Shown: piece by piece, positions 35,882 through 43,636 of the stretch
Layout: each line of letters opens with the position of its first letter
Position numbering within the stretch: the stretch's first letter is position 1
From: Actinokineospora inagensis DSM 44258
GTDB taxonomy: Bacteria; Actinomycetota; Actinomycetes; Mycobacteriales; Pseudonocardiaceae
Assembly: GCF_000482865.1 (NCBI RefSeq)
Contig: NZ_AXWW01000014.1
Span: 110,064-174,063, forward strand
Reading direction: 5' to 3'
DNA: 64,000 nt
Made by a program: the position numbers and the translations under genes
Notes under the pieces: generated by a model
Databases searched by the model: none
The model's input: the letters and a program-made list of their open reading frames with translations, nothing else
Told to the model about the DNA's origin: nothing

Positions 35882-37018
35882 GTGGTTGTGGTGGTCGGCG
35901 GGGGCACGGCCGGGATCACGGTGGCGGCCCGGCTGCGCAAGGCCGGGGTCGAGGACATCACCGTCATCGATCCAGCCGGGACGCACCACTACCAGCCACT
36001 GTGGACGCTGGTTGGCGGCGGCCGGGCTCCCCTGCACAAGAGTGCGCGGCCGCAGGCGTCGGTGATGCCCAAGGGCGTGAACTGGGTGCGGCGGGCGGCG
36101 GCCGGGGTCGAGCCGGAGGCGCACGAGGTCCGGCTCGACGACGGGACCACAATCGGCTACGACCGGCTCGTCGTGTGCCCCGGCATCCAACTCGACTGGC
36201 ACAAGATCCCGGGCCTGACCGAGTCGCTCAGCGGCCGGGTGTCGAGCAACTACGCCGCCGAACTCGCGCCGAAGACCTGGGAGCTGATCAAGAGCACCCG
36301 CCGGGGGACGGCGGTGTTCGCGATGCCCGCCGGGCCGATCAAGTGCGCGGGGGCGCCGCAGAAGATCTGTTATCTCGCGGCTGATTACTGGCGGCGACAA
36401 GGCGCGCGGGTGGCCACCCATCTGGTGCTGCCGACGCCGGGCCTGTTCGGGGTCAAGGAGTTCGCGGACGTGCTGGCCGGGGTGGTGCGGCGGTACGGCA
36501 TCACCACGCACTTCGCCAGCGAGGTCACCGAGGTCCGCGCGGACGCGGTGGTGATCAACGGGCAGACCCTCCCCTGCACCATGGCGCACCTCGTACCGCC
36601 GCAAAGCGCGCCGGACTGGATCAAGGCGAGCACGCTGGCGGGTGCGAGCGGTTATGTCGAGGTGGATCGGCACACATTGCGCCATGTGAAGTACCCGGAC
36701 ATCTTCGCGCTCGGCGACGCCGCGGCAACGCCGAACTCCAAAACCGGTGCGGCGATTCGGAAACAGGCGCCGGTGGTTGTCGCCAACCTCCTGGCGTCGA
36801 TGCGCGGCGAACAACTCACAGCGCGGTACAACGGGTACGCGTCCTGCCCGCTGACCACCGCGAAACGGCGAGTCGTGCTGGCCGAGTTCGACTACGACCT
36901 GCGGCCGACTCCGTCGCTGCCGGTCAACACGGCCAAAGAGCGGCTGGACATGTGGTATCTCAAGCGATACGGCTTGCCGTTCTTCTACTGGAACCTGATG
37001 CTGCGGGGCCTGGCATGA
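35882..37018 (+). CDS. Sulfide:quinone oxidoreductase-like flavoprotein
   Basis: The 378-residue protein starts at GTG 35882 after GGAGG. The N-terminal FAD-binding motif is VVVVGGGTAGITVAARL. Residues typical of SQRs are IKCAGAPQKICYL with C155 and C163, and GYASCPLTT with C322; three cysteines are the pattern expected for sulfide oxidation. A second nucleotide-binding segment FALGDAAATPNSKTGAAIRK ends the FAD region. The C-terminus, rich in Trp/Phe/Tyr (MWYLKRYGLPFFYWNLML), fits a membrane-associating quinone-side helix. It is coupled to the persulfide dioxygenase-rhodanese gene by ATGA. It likely oxidises sulfide to persulfide and reduces the quinone pool. Confidence 0.9.
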   Translation: MVVVVGGGTAGITVAARLRKAGVEDITVIDPAGTHHYQPLWTLVGGGRAPLHKSARPQASVMPKGVNWVRRAAAGVEPEAHEVRLDDGTTIGYDRLVVCPGIQLDWHKIPGLTESLSGRVSSNYAAELAPKTWELIKSTRRGTAVFAMPAGPIKCAGAPQKICYLAADYWRRQGARVATHLVLPTPGLFGVKEFADVLAGVVRRYGITTHFASEVTEVRADAVVINGQTLPCTMAHLVPPQSAPDWIKASTLAGASGYVEVDRHTLRHVKYPDIFALGDAAATPNSKTGAAIRKQAPVVVANLLASMRGEQLTARYNGYASCPLTTAKRRVVLAEFDYDLRPTPSLPVNTAKERLDMWYLKRYGLPFFYWNLMLRGLA

Positions 37019-38322
37019 GCCTCGTCCTCACGCAGTACTACACGAAATGCCTGTCGCAGGCGTCTTATCTTGTCGGAGACAAGTCGACCGGCCGAGCGGT
37101 GGTCGTGGACCCGCGGCGGGACATCGCGGACTACCTGAAAGACGCCGAGAACCTGGACCTGCGGATCGAGTGGGTCCTGGAGACCCATGTGCACGCCGAT
37201 TTCCTGTCCGGGCACCTGGAACTCGCTCAGGCAACTGGCGCGCGAATCGGATACGGGTCCGCCGCAGAGGTTGGCTTCCCGGTCGAACCGTTGGCTGACG
37301 GGCGGCGTATCCCGCTCGGCGCGGTCGAACTGGAAGTCCTGCACACCCCCGGGCACACCCCGGAGTCGATTTGTCTGGTGGTGCACACCGACGAGCCGTA
37401 TGGGGTGCTGACCGGCGACACCCTGTTCCTCGGCGACGTCGGCAGGCCGGACCTGCTGGCCGCGAACGGCTGGACCGCCGTCGAACTGGCCCGAGCGCTC
37501 TACCGGTCAACCCGACGACTGCTCGAATTGCCCGATTCCACCAGGGTTTTCCCCGGCCACGGCGCCGGTTCCGCGTGCGGGAAGAACCTGTCGACGGAAA
37601 CCACCGGAACGATCGGCGGCCAGCGCGAGGCCAACTACGCGCTGGCCGAGATGCCGGAAGACGAGTTCATCGCGGCGGTGTGCGCCGGTCAACCCACTCC
37701 CCCGGCGTATTTTGCCTACGCGTCGACCCGAAATCGAGCCGACCGCTCGACTTTCGACGAGCACGCACCTGTTCCAGAACTCTTCGCCGTGAACGGCGCG
37801 ACCCTGTTGGACACGCGGGATCCGGACGAGTTCGCGGCGGGACACCATCCCGGATCGGTGAACGTCGGCCTGGGTGGGCGTTATGCCGAGATCGCCGGAA
37901 TGGTCCTGACCGCGAGCGATGACATCGTCCTGGTGTGCGAGCCGGAGAACGCGGTTGAGTCGCGGAATCGGTTGGCGCGCATCGGTTTCGACCGGGTCCT
38001 CGGCTATGTCCGACCGGAGACAACAGCAACGGCTCAGCGACTGGACGCTTCCGCACTCGACGGCCGAGTCCTGGTCGACGTGCGCGGTCCCGCTGAAACC
38101 ACGACCGGAACGATTCCGGGCGCGGCACTGATCCCACTGCCGGAGTTGGTTTCACGGATGGGTGAATTGGACCCGGACGCGCCCACCGCGGTGTTCTGCG
38201 CTGGCGGCTACCGGTCGTCCGCGGCGGCGTCGACATTGCGCGCCAACGGTTTTCGGGATGTCGTCGACCTCGTCGGCGGGATCACGTCATGGCTGGACAA
38301 CGGATTCCCGGTGGTGAGCTGA
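37015..38322 (+). CDS. Persulfide dioxygenase-rhodanese fusion (MBL fold plus two rhodanese domains)
   Basis: The 435-residue protein starts at ATG 37015, overlapping the SQR stop. The metallo-beta-lactamase domain (1-245) has THVHADFLSGH (57-67), LHTPGHTPES, LTGDTLFLGDVGRPD and FPGHGAGSACGK, the ETHE1-type persulfide dioxygenase signature. Two rhodanese domains follow. The first (about 255-345) has its Cys in VLVCEPENAVES, an unusual loop and possibly inactive; the second has VDVRGPAETTTGTIPGA and AVFCAGGYRSS, an intact active site. Such fusions oxidise or transfer persulfide sulfur made by SQR to give sulfite or thiosulfate. Stop and next start overlap (TGATG). Confidence 0.93.
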   Translation: MSLVLTQYYTKCLSQASYLVGDKSTGRAVVVDPRRDIADYLKDAENLDLRIEWVLETHVHADFLSGHLELAQATGARIGYGSAAEVGFPVEPLADGRRIPLGAVELEVLHTPGHTPESICLVVHTDEPYGVLTGDTLFLGDVGRPDLLAANGWTAVELARALYRSTRRLLELPDSTRVFPGHGAGSACGKNLSTETTGTIGGQREANYALAEMPEDEFIAAVCAGQPTPPAYFAYASTRNRADRSTFDEHAPVPELFAVNGATLLDTRDPDEFAAGHHPGSVNVGLGGRYAEIAGMVLTASDDIVLVCEPENAVESRNRLARIGFDRVLGYVRPETTATAQRLDASALDGRVLVDVRGPAETTTGTIPGAALIPLPELVSRMGELDPDAPTAVFCAGGYRSSAAASTLRANGFRDVVDLVGGITSWLDNGFPVVS

Positions 38323-39071
38323 TGTTGGCGGTGGCGTTGACCGCGGGCGCGGTGGTCGGTTTCGCGATGGGCACGCTCGGCGGTGGCGGCGGCGTGCTCC
38401 TCGTCCCCGTGTTGATCTACCTGCTGGACATGCCGCCGATGACCGCGGCCACCGTCAGCCTGGTGATCGTGTCACTCACCTCGGTGACGGCCCTCGCCCG
38501 GCACGCCCGCGGTGGCGACATCAGTTGGCGCACCGGGTTGCTGTTCTCGGCCGCGGGCGTGCCGGTTTCGGCCGGCGCGGCCATATTGTCGCCCCATTTA
38601 CCCGCCGCGCTGCTGACCGTCTCGTTCGCGGTCCTGGCCGGCGTCGCGGCCGTCGTGATGCTGGCCAACACGCCCGCCGAGACCACGGTGCCCACCAGGT
38701 CGGCCCCCGCCCGAGCAATGAGCGCAGGCGCAGGTCTCGGCGCGGTCACCGGCCTACTCGGCGTCGGCGGCGGCTTCCTCGCCGTCCCCACGTTGGTAAC
38801 GGCCCTGTCACTGCGCATGCGCGAGGCGATCGGCACCAGTCTGCTCGTGATCGCCGTGAACTCGTTGGCGGCCTTGGGCACCCGCTTGGCAACCGAGCCC
38901 ACACCGGTCAACTGGTCCGTCATCGGCCCCTTCGCAGCCACCGCCATCCTCGCCGCCTGGGACGGCCGCCGCCTGTCAACACTGCTCTCAGCAGCAACGC
39001 TGCGCCGCGGTTTCGGTGTCCTGCTCGCCGTGGTCTCCGCCGGAATGCTGATGGACGTCGCCACTACCTGA
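38322..39071 (+). CDS. TauE/SafE-family sulfite exporter-like membrane protein
   Basis: The 249-residue protein starts at ATG 38322 overlapping the fusion-gene stop. There are seven to eight hydrophobic segments in two homologous halves; each half has a glycine-rich motif typical of the family, VGFAMGTLGGGGGVLLVPVL early and LGAVTGLLGVGGGFLAVPTL midway. TauE/SafE proteins export sulfite, sulfoacetate or thiosulfate-like anions. As third gene of the SQR-persulfide dioxygenase operon it probably removes the sulfite produced. Directionality and substrate are inferred from context. Confidence 0.9.
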   Translation: MLAVALTAGAVVGFAMGTLGGGGGVLLVPVLIYLLDMPPMTAATVSLVIVSLTSVTALARHARGGDISWRTGLLFSAAGVPVSAGAAILSPHLPAALLTVSFAVLAGVAAVVMLANTPAETTVPTRSAPARAMSAGAGLGAVTGLLGVGGGFLAVPTLVTALSLRMREAIGTSLLVIAVNSLAALGTRLATEPTPVNWSVIGPFAATAILAAWDGRRLSTLLSAATLRRGFGVLLAVVSAGMLMDVATT

Positions 39072-39386
39072 GCTGCCCGCACTGCCCCGCCGTGTGCGTC
39101 CCGGGCAACCGCCCACAACGGCAAGCGCACAAATCGTTGTACTCAGCTTCACTAACCGGCTTAGCAGGACGCGGCGGGGACTGGATCGCGGACATGGCTG
39201 TACTCCCGGGAGAGTGGCTGCTGGCTGTACTGGTGACGTACCACCAACGCGCCGAGTTCACGCAGGTGAACCCAGACCAGCCCCAGCGTTGTCGGTGGGT
39301 TGTGGGAGCATGGTCTGGGCGCGGGCATGGCGGCAGAAGTGAATGAGAATCGGTGCTCGCCGGGCTAGACACGCAGGTCAAGAAGG
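39072..39386 (+). promoter_or_regulatory. Probable CRISPR leader region
   Basis: There is no gene in this stretch. It lies upstream of the most uniform repeats of the array, while degenerate repeats are at the other end, so the leader is expected on this side. The bases just before the first repeat (GAAGTGAATGAGAATCGG near 39336) are less GC-rich than the rest. The boundary of the functional leader cannot be set from sequence alone. Confidence 0.5.
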
Positions 39387-40086
39387 GTCCTCCCCGCGCA
39401 CGCGGGGCTGTTCCCAGTGGTAGGCAGATCAAAATCGGCGTCGCCACGTCCTCCCCGCGCACGCGGGGCTGTTCCCCCTGCACCCGACCCGCCCGCCACG
39501 GCCGCGTCCGTCCTCCCCGCGCACGCGGGGCTGTTCCCGCGTGGCTGGTGTTCCTCGGGGGCGATTACCAGTCCTCCCCGCGCACGCGGGGCTGTTCCCG
39601 AAACCTTCCGTGGCACCGGGCTCCTCGCCCGGTCCTCCCCGCACACGCGGGGCTGTTCCCAGATGCAACCGGCTGCACCCCACGAAGGGCGGGTCCTCCC
39701 CGCACACGCGGGGCTGTTCCCGGGGTGAGCGCGCCGCGCAGGTAGGGCCGCAGGTCCTCCCCGCACACGCGGGGCTGTTCCCGAGGCCTAGCTGCGACGC
39801 CTGTGGGACCCGTCGTCCTCCCCGCACACGCGGGGCTGTTCCGATGTGTCCTCCGGCGGAACCTGGGACAGGTCGGTCCTCCCCGCACACGCGGGGCTGT
39901 TCCCTGATGCCCGAGCTGTCCGCCAAGGGGGAGACCGTCCTCCCCGCGCACGCGGGGTGTTCCGGTGAGGCCCGGGACCCGGCGGTCGCCGACCGCGTCC
40001 TCCCAGCGCACGCGGGGCTGTTCCGTGCCTGCGAAGCAGCTCACGCGAGAGCACGCAGTCCTCCCCGCACACGCGGGGCTGTTCCC
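39387..40086 (+). CRISPR. Type I-E-like CRISPR array, 12 repeats
   Basis: Twelve repeats of 28-29 bases begin GTCCTCCCCGC and end GCGGGGCTGTTCCC, with a stem CCCCGCG...CGCGGGG as in type I-E repeats. They start at 39387, 39448, 39510, 39571, 39632, 39693, 39754, 39815, 39876, 39937, 39997 and 40058, giving spacers of 32 bases (one of 33). Repeats 1-4 read GCGCACG and repeats 5-9 and 12 GCACACG in the loop. Repeat 8 ends in G, repeat 10 lacks one base, repeat 11 has a stem mutation. A further badly eroded repeat is at about 40118-40140. Degeneration at the right end agrees with a leader on the left. No cas gene is present in the window. Confidence 0.96.
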
Positions 40087-40206
40087 GGTCCCTCGATCGG
40101 ATGAGCCCGCACCTGTAGTCCCACCGCTCACGCGCCGTATGATTTGACTCTCATGAGTGGCATGATTTACCGCTGCAATGCGTGCGGACGGTGAAAGGAA
40201 TCAGAC

Positions 40207-40319
40207 ATGCGAGCGACTTGTTCGACCTGTGGCGGTACGGTTTGGTGACCGTCCAGCGGACCGGCTTCGGGAGAGGCAAGCAGTTCGACGACGCGGGCTG
40301 GATCGGGCGGGGCGAATGA
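40207..40319 (+). pseudogene. Tiny CxxC-containing frames, possible remnant
   Basis: An ATG at 40207 opens MRATCSTCGGTVW and stops; a GTG at 40242 overlaps that stop and encodes about 25 residues ending at 40319, itself overlapping the start of the zinc-ribbon gene. Upstream, another frame gives YRCNACGR. The CxxC knuckle and the chain of overlapping stops and starts suggest either a frameshifted zinc-ribbon gene or real micro-ORFs. It cannot be decided from sequence alone. Confidence 0.35.
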
Positions 40320-40528
40320 GCGAGGACGAGCGGGACGACGACGATCCGGACGCGTCTGACGTGCCTGATCTGGTGCAGACCATCTGCCCGATGTGTGGTG
40401 GCGGTGGCATGATCGCCGACCCCAAGATGGCGGTGATCGGCGGCGTGGCCCGCACGGTCGACAACGGCCGACCTTGCCCATTGTGCAGCACGGAGGGCCA
40501 CCTGCCTGGCCTCGTCCCACCCGTCTAG
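40316..40528 (+). CDS. Small zinc-ribbon protein between two CRISPR segments
   Basis: The 70-residue protein starts at ATG 40316 after GGGCGGGG. It has a highly acidic N-terminus (MSEDERDDDDPDASDVPD) and two CxxC pairs, TICPMCGGGG and GRPCPLCSTEG, spaced to form one zinc ribbon. Composition and position suggest a nucleic-acid- or protein-binding accessory protein rather than an enzyme. It lies in a 480-base insertion that separates the CRISPR array from an outlying repeat-spacer-repeat unit. No homologous family is recognised. Whether it has anything to do with CRISPR is unknown. Confidence 0.65.
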   Translation: MSEDERDDDDPDASDVPDLVQTICPMCGGGGMIADPKMAVIGGVARTVDNGRPCPLCSTEGHLPGLVPPV

Positions 40529-40622
40529 CACGTATCCCCGAGACCTCGCAAAGCTGGGCTCGGAGGTCTGGACCCGGCCCTTCTGCCCATGGTTTGAACG
40601 GGTCGGTCCAGCGGAGACACTA

Positions 40623-40712
40623 GTCATCCCCGCGCACGCGGGGCTGTTCCCATGATCGTGGTCTTGCCGCCGCCGGCGGCGTGGTCTTCGCCGCGCATGC
40701 GGGGCTGTGTCT
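40623..40712 (+). CRISPR. Outlying CRISPR fragment: repeat, one spacer, degenerate repeat
   Basis: A near-perfect repeat (40623-40651; GTCATCCCC instead of GTCCTCCCC) is followed by a 32-base spacer (40652-40683) and an eroded repeat (40684-40712, GTCTTCGCCGCGCATGCGG opening). Repeat orientation and spacer length equal those of the main array, so this was probably its trailer end before separation. Confidence 0.85.
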
Positions 40713-40771
40713 GCTATCGGAGTGGTGTCTGGGCGGTGTTGGGTGGCTTTGCGGGGTGGTGGGGATGAAAT

Positions 40772-40803
40772 CCGGCTGGTGACGGTCAGGGGGCACCAGC
40801 CGG
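40772..40803 (-). terminator. Hairpin after the distal DUF397 gene
   Basis: CCGGCTGGTG (40772-40781) pairs with CACCAGCCGG (40794-40803). It lies nine bases past the DUF397 stop on the minus strand and has a near twin at 41108-41140. Confidence 0.75.
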
Positions 40804-40811
40804 AGATCGGG

Positions 40812-41084
40812 TTAGTGGCTGAAGCGGTTGGTTTTGGCGGCGGTGAGGAAGGCAGCGGCTGGGGCGGGGGCGAAGGTCAGGATCGGGGCGGTTGCGCCTG
40901 CCTTGCTGTCGCGGATGGCGATCGCGGGGGTGGTGGGGTTGGTGCCGAGTTCGACGCATACGCCGTTGCCGGTTGATCGGCTGGACTTGCGCCAGGTGAT
41001 GGCGTCTGGATGGGTGCCGAGTTCGATGCATTGGCCGTTGCCGGTGGAGTGGGTGGATTTGCGCCAAGTCCAGGGAGGGGGCAT
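40812..41084 (-). CDS. DUF397 protein with a duplicated N-terminal half
   Basis: The 90-residue protein starts at ATG 41084 after AAGGAG. The DUF397 opening occurs twice, WRKSTHSTGNGQCIELG and then WRKSSRSTGNGVCVELG. After the second copy comes the normal DUF397 remainder: AIAIRDSKAGATAPILTF and AAAFLTAAKTNRF. DUF397 proteins act as small toxin-like or signalling partners of Scr1/DUF5753 helix-turn-helix regulators. It is the last gene of a three-gene minus-strand set, and its terminator hairpin is also duplicated. The internal copy probably arose by unequal exchange with the neighbour. Confidence 0.88.
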   Translation of the reverse strand: MPPPWTWRKSTHSTGNGQCIELGTHPDAITWRKSSRSTGNGVCVELGTNPTTPAIAIRDSKAGATAPILTFAPAPAAAFLTAAKTNRFSH

Positions 41085-41107
41085 GGGGGTGACTCCTTGC
41101 GGGGGAT

Positions 41108-41140
41108 CCGGCTGGTGACAGTCAGGGTGTCACCAGCCGG
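41108..41140 (-). terminator. Hairpin between the two DUF397 genes
   Basis: CCGGCTGGTGAC at the left pairs with GTCACCAGCCGG at the right across a loop of about nine bases. It stands just after the upstream DUF397 stop (41149) and may reduce read-through into the second DUF397 gene. Confidence 0.7.
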
Positions 41141-41148
41141 AGGGTGGG

Positions 41149-41349
41149 TCAGCCGCTGAAGCGGTTGGCCTTGGCGGCGGTGAAGAACGCCGTGGCCCGA
41201 GTCGGGGTGAAGGTCAGGATCGGGCCAGAGGTGCCCGCCTTGCTGTCGCGGATGGCGATGGCCGCGATGGCGGAGTTGGTGCCGACCTCGACGCACTCGC
41301 CGTTGCCGATTGACCGGCTCGACTTCCGCCAAGTCCAGTTGGTGCTCAT
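41149..41349 (-). CDS. DUF397 protein
   Basis: The 66-residue protein is a standard single DUF397 domain: WRKSSRSIGNGECVEVG, AIAIRDSKAG, GPILTFTP and AFFTAAKANRF in order. It starts at ATG 41349 and overlaps the DUF5753 regulator stop by four bases, so the two are coupled. The pairing of a DUF397 protein with an Scr1-family helix-turn-helix regulator is very common in Actinobacteria and resembles a toxin-antitoxin-like unit affecting development or antibiotic production. Which one is the toxic partner here is not known. Confidence 0.92.
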   Translation of the reverse strand: MSTNWTWRKSSRSIGNGECVEVGTNSAIAAIAIRDSKAGTSGPILTFTPTRATAFFTAAKANRFSG

Positions 41350-42206
41350 GGTGCTAGGTCCCTTCGGATGGTGTCGATCAGCGTCAGTGACTCGCGTTCA
41401 GGCAGCGCCAACCCCAGCAACTGGTCACCGACCGCTCGGTAGTTGTCGATGTCTTCAGTGTCGTCCCGATACCGGCCGCCGGGGATGTCCTCGAGATACA
41501 CAACACCAGGATCCCTCGGAATGGGGAACTCCAGGCGAGTGAACGGCCCGTGCATCCCGGCATGTGCGCCACTGGCGAAGGGCAACACCCGAATCGTGAC
41601 ACCACCACGATCGGCGAGACCCAGCAGGTGGCCAAGTTGCTCAGCGGTGACTTGGGGGCTGCCGACCTGCTGGTGGAGCACACCCTCGTTGATAACCGCC
41701 GTGACCTCAAGGCGGTCTAGAGCCACTTGGCGCTTCATCCGGAGCTCAACCAGTTCTTCTACCTGCACCTCCGAGAGGTCATCGCCGCCCAGGTAGCCGC
41801 GAACGGTGGCGGCTGCGTACGCGCGACACTGGAGGAGACCCGTTACAACCAGAGCGTTGTAAGTGAAGATGCGGCTGGCGCCCTGTTCCAGGCCCACGTA
41901 CATGCTGAAGCCGGGGGCCAGGTCCAGGGAGGGGTCCAGGTCGAAGGTGGAGGGGGCCTCGCGGGCCTGGACGATGAGGTCTTTGAAGCCGTCGATCATC
42001 TCGGGGGTGCCGTAGAAGGTGAGGAGGCGTTCGGCTTCGAGGAGGCTGGGGAGGTTTCGGCCGGATTCGAAGTGGCTGATTTTGGCCTTGCTGGTGTCGA
42101 TCTCGCGGGCCGCGTCGGGTTGGGACTTGGCGGCTTGTTCGCGGAGGCGTTGCAGTTCGAAGCCGATGTACCTCTTGACCACGGTGGGGGTGGTGGATAG
42201 GGGCAC
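41346..42206 (-). CDS. XRE-type regulator with DUF5753 (Scr1 family)
   Basis: The 286-residue protein has an N-terminal helix-turn-helix (LQRLREQAAKSQPDAAREID, then TSKAKISHFESGRNLPS). A DUF5753 domain follows: YVGLEQGASRIFTYNALVVT, GLLQCRAYA, and the typical VITAVINEGVLHQQ-like text with PQVTAEQLGHLL and FARLEFP-like FTRLEFPIPRDPGVVYLE. Such proteins bind DNA and pair with DUF397 partners encoded directly downstream, as here (two copies). It is divergent from the unknown gene at 42324, which it may control from the 117-base intergenic region. Confidence 0.92.
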   Translation of the reverse strand: MPLSTTPTVVKRYIGFELQRLREQAAKSQPDAAREIDTSKAKISHFESGRNLPSLLEAERLLTFYGTPEMIDGFKDLIVQAREAPSTFDLDPSLDLAPGFSMYVGLEQGASRIFTYNALVVTGLLQCRAYAAATVRGYLGGDDLSEVQVEELVELRMKRQVALDRLEVTAVINEGVLHQQVGSPQVTAEQLGHLLGLADRGGVTIRVLPFASGAHAGMHGPFTRLEFPIPRDPGVVYLEDIPGGRYRDDTEDIDNYRAVGDQLLGLALPERESLTLIDTIRRDLAP

Positions 42207-42323
42207 TGCGGTCCTCTCTTCGGGTGGTCACTCCATTGGCCGACTGGCGGAGTGTAGCGACTCCACCGTAGCCTCTACGTCGGATGATTTCGCGCCAACA
42301 GGGTACGACAGGCAGGAGACGCG

Positions 42324-42896
42324 GTGACCGCCAGGTTGCTCTACAACTACGAGATCACGCCCATCCGGGTGATTGACCCGAGGCCCTACGCGGTGACGGT
42401 GGAAACCACCGTCATCCGGGTGCCGGGGATTCCGGATCTGGTGATGGACCAGGCGGACGACAACGTGCGGTGGGTGTCGATCACGCCCGAGGGGGAGATG
42501 ACCTGCCACGAGACGCTGAGCCGACACGGGTTCGACCACGGCCGGTGGGTGCAGTGGACGTTGGTCATGGCGCTCTACGACGAGGCGCTGGACCCGTCCG
42601 GGAACTGCCGGGCGCGGCACGGGTATGACGTCGAGCGGCTGACATCCCACCAGCTCGGCGCGTTGACCGGGTCCGTGCTGGAGGGGTGCCGGGAATGCTC
42701 GGCCGCGCCGCCGAATCCGGTGGCGAACGAGGTCGTGCGGGCGGTTGGCGGGCCGGACCTGCCGCTCCGGGGCACGGTGGCGTGGCTGGGCGATCTGACC
42801 GGCAACCCCGGGGAACCTGGCGGGTACGACAGCCTGGACCTCGAACACATCGGGGTGCTGTCGGGGCTCGCGCTGAACTGGCGTGCGCGGAAATAG
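42324..42896 (+). CDS. Unknown 190-residue protein divergent from the DUF5753 regulator
   Basis: The protein starts at GTG 42324 after AGGAG. I do not recognise the family. It has no membrane segment or signal peptide. Notable parts are an N-terminal beta-rich segment (ARLLYNYEITPIRVIDPRPY), a central MTCHETLSRHGFDHGRWVQ and a C-terminal CRECSAAPPNP containing a CxxC pair. The Cys/His content could support metal binding. Its divergent placement beside a DUF5753/DUF397 set suggests it is a target of that regulator. A strong hairpin ends it. Confidence 0.65.
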   Translation: MTARLLYNYEITPIRVIDPRPYAVTVETTVIRVPGIPDLVMDQADDNVRWVSITPEGEMTCHETLSRHGFDHGRWVQWTLVMALYDEALDPSGNCRARHGYDVERLTSHQLGALTGSVLEGCRECSAAPPNPVANEVVRAVGGPDLPLRGTVAWLGDLTGNPGEPGGYDSLDLEHIGVLSGLALNWRARK

Positions 42897-42898
42897 AA

Positions 42899-42934
42899 CC
42901 GGCCGACGACGTCCCCTGTGACATCGTCGGCCGG
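42899..42934. terminator. Bidirectional terminator before livF
   Basis: A 15-base stem (CCGGCCGACGACGTC at 42899-42913 with one mismatch to 42920-42934) and a six-base loop lie between the convergent stops of the unknown gene and the LivF gene. Confidence 0.8.
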
Positions 42935-42943
42935 CGGCACTGG

Positions 42944-43636
42944 TTACTCCCCCAGATAAGCCGAGTGGAGGGTTTCCGGGGAGTTCAGCAGGTCCTGGGC
43001 GGAACCCTGGTAGGTCACCTTGCCCGACGACACGACGATGGCGTCCTGCGATACCCCCAGGGCCAGGTGGGTGAACTGCTCGACCAGCAGGATCGCGGCG
43101 CCCTCTTCGGCGAAGCGGGTGACCATCGGCAGCAACCGGGTGAACACGACCGGCGCCAAGCCCAGGGACATCTCGTCGATCAGCAGGAACTTGGGGCGGG
43201 CGGCGAAAGCCCGCGCCAGCACCACCATCTGCTGCTCACCGCCGCTGAGCAACGCCGTCGGCGAGTTGCGGCGCTTGTCGAGCTCCGGGAACAGCGCGAG
43301 GACTTCCTCCACCCGGGGCCACGTGCGCGCGGTCAGCTTCAGGTTCTCCATGACCGTCAGGCCGGGGAACACCGCGCGCCCCTGCTCGATGTGGGCCAGG
43401 CCCAGCTTCGCGCGCGCCACCCTGGAGTGCTTGGTGACCTCCGTGTCTCCGATGTGGACAGACCCGGACGCGGCCGGGATCACGCCGGAGATGGCTTCCA
43501 GCAACGATGTCTTGCCCGCGCCGTTGGGGCCGACCAAAGCGGTGATGCGACCCGGTTCCAACGAGAAGGCCACATCGCGGATGACGGCGCCCGCGCCACG
43601 GGTGACGGTGACGTCCTTGACCTGCAACGCGCTCAC
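42944..43636 (-). CDS. livF: Branched-chain-amino-acid-type ABC importer ATPase (LivF-like)
   Basis: The 230-residue protein starts at GTG 43636, overlapping the preceding fusion-gene stop (GTGA). Walker A is VGPNGAGKTS, the signature LSGGEQQM, and Walker B FLLIDEMSLGLAP, the LivF-type text with SLGL rather than the PxAG of LivG. The rest also matches LivF, with HIEQGRAVFPGLTVMENL. It is the last gene of a four-gene importer operon (binding protein, LivH, LivM-LivG fusion, LivF) and is followed by a bidirectional terminator. The solute cannot be assigned; Liv-type systems also import amides, urea or aromatic compounds. Confidence 0.93.
   Translation of the reverse strand: MSALQVKDVTVTRGAGAVIRDVAFSLEPGRITALVGPNGAGKTSLLEAISGVIPAASGSVHIGDTEVTKHSRVARAKLGLAHIEQGRAVFPGLTVMENLKLTARTWPRVEEVLALFPELDKRRNSPTALLSGGEQQMVVLARAFAARPKFLLIDEMSLGLAPVVFTRLLPMVTRFAEEGAAILLVEQFTHLALGVSQDAIVVSSGKVTYQGSAQDLLNSPETLHSAYLGE

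Noticed and set aside
39353..40131. Several 100-190-residue frames with repeated Ser-Pro-His-Thr-Arg-Gly text
   Set aside because: They are translations of the CRISPR repeats in different frames, not proteins.
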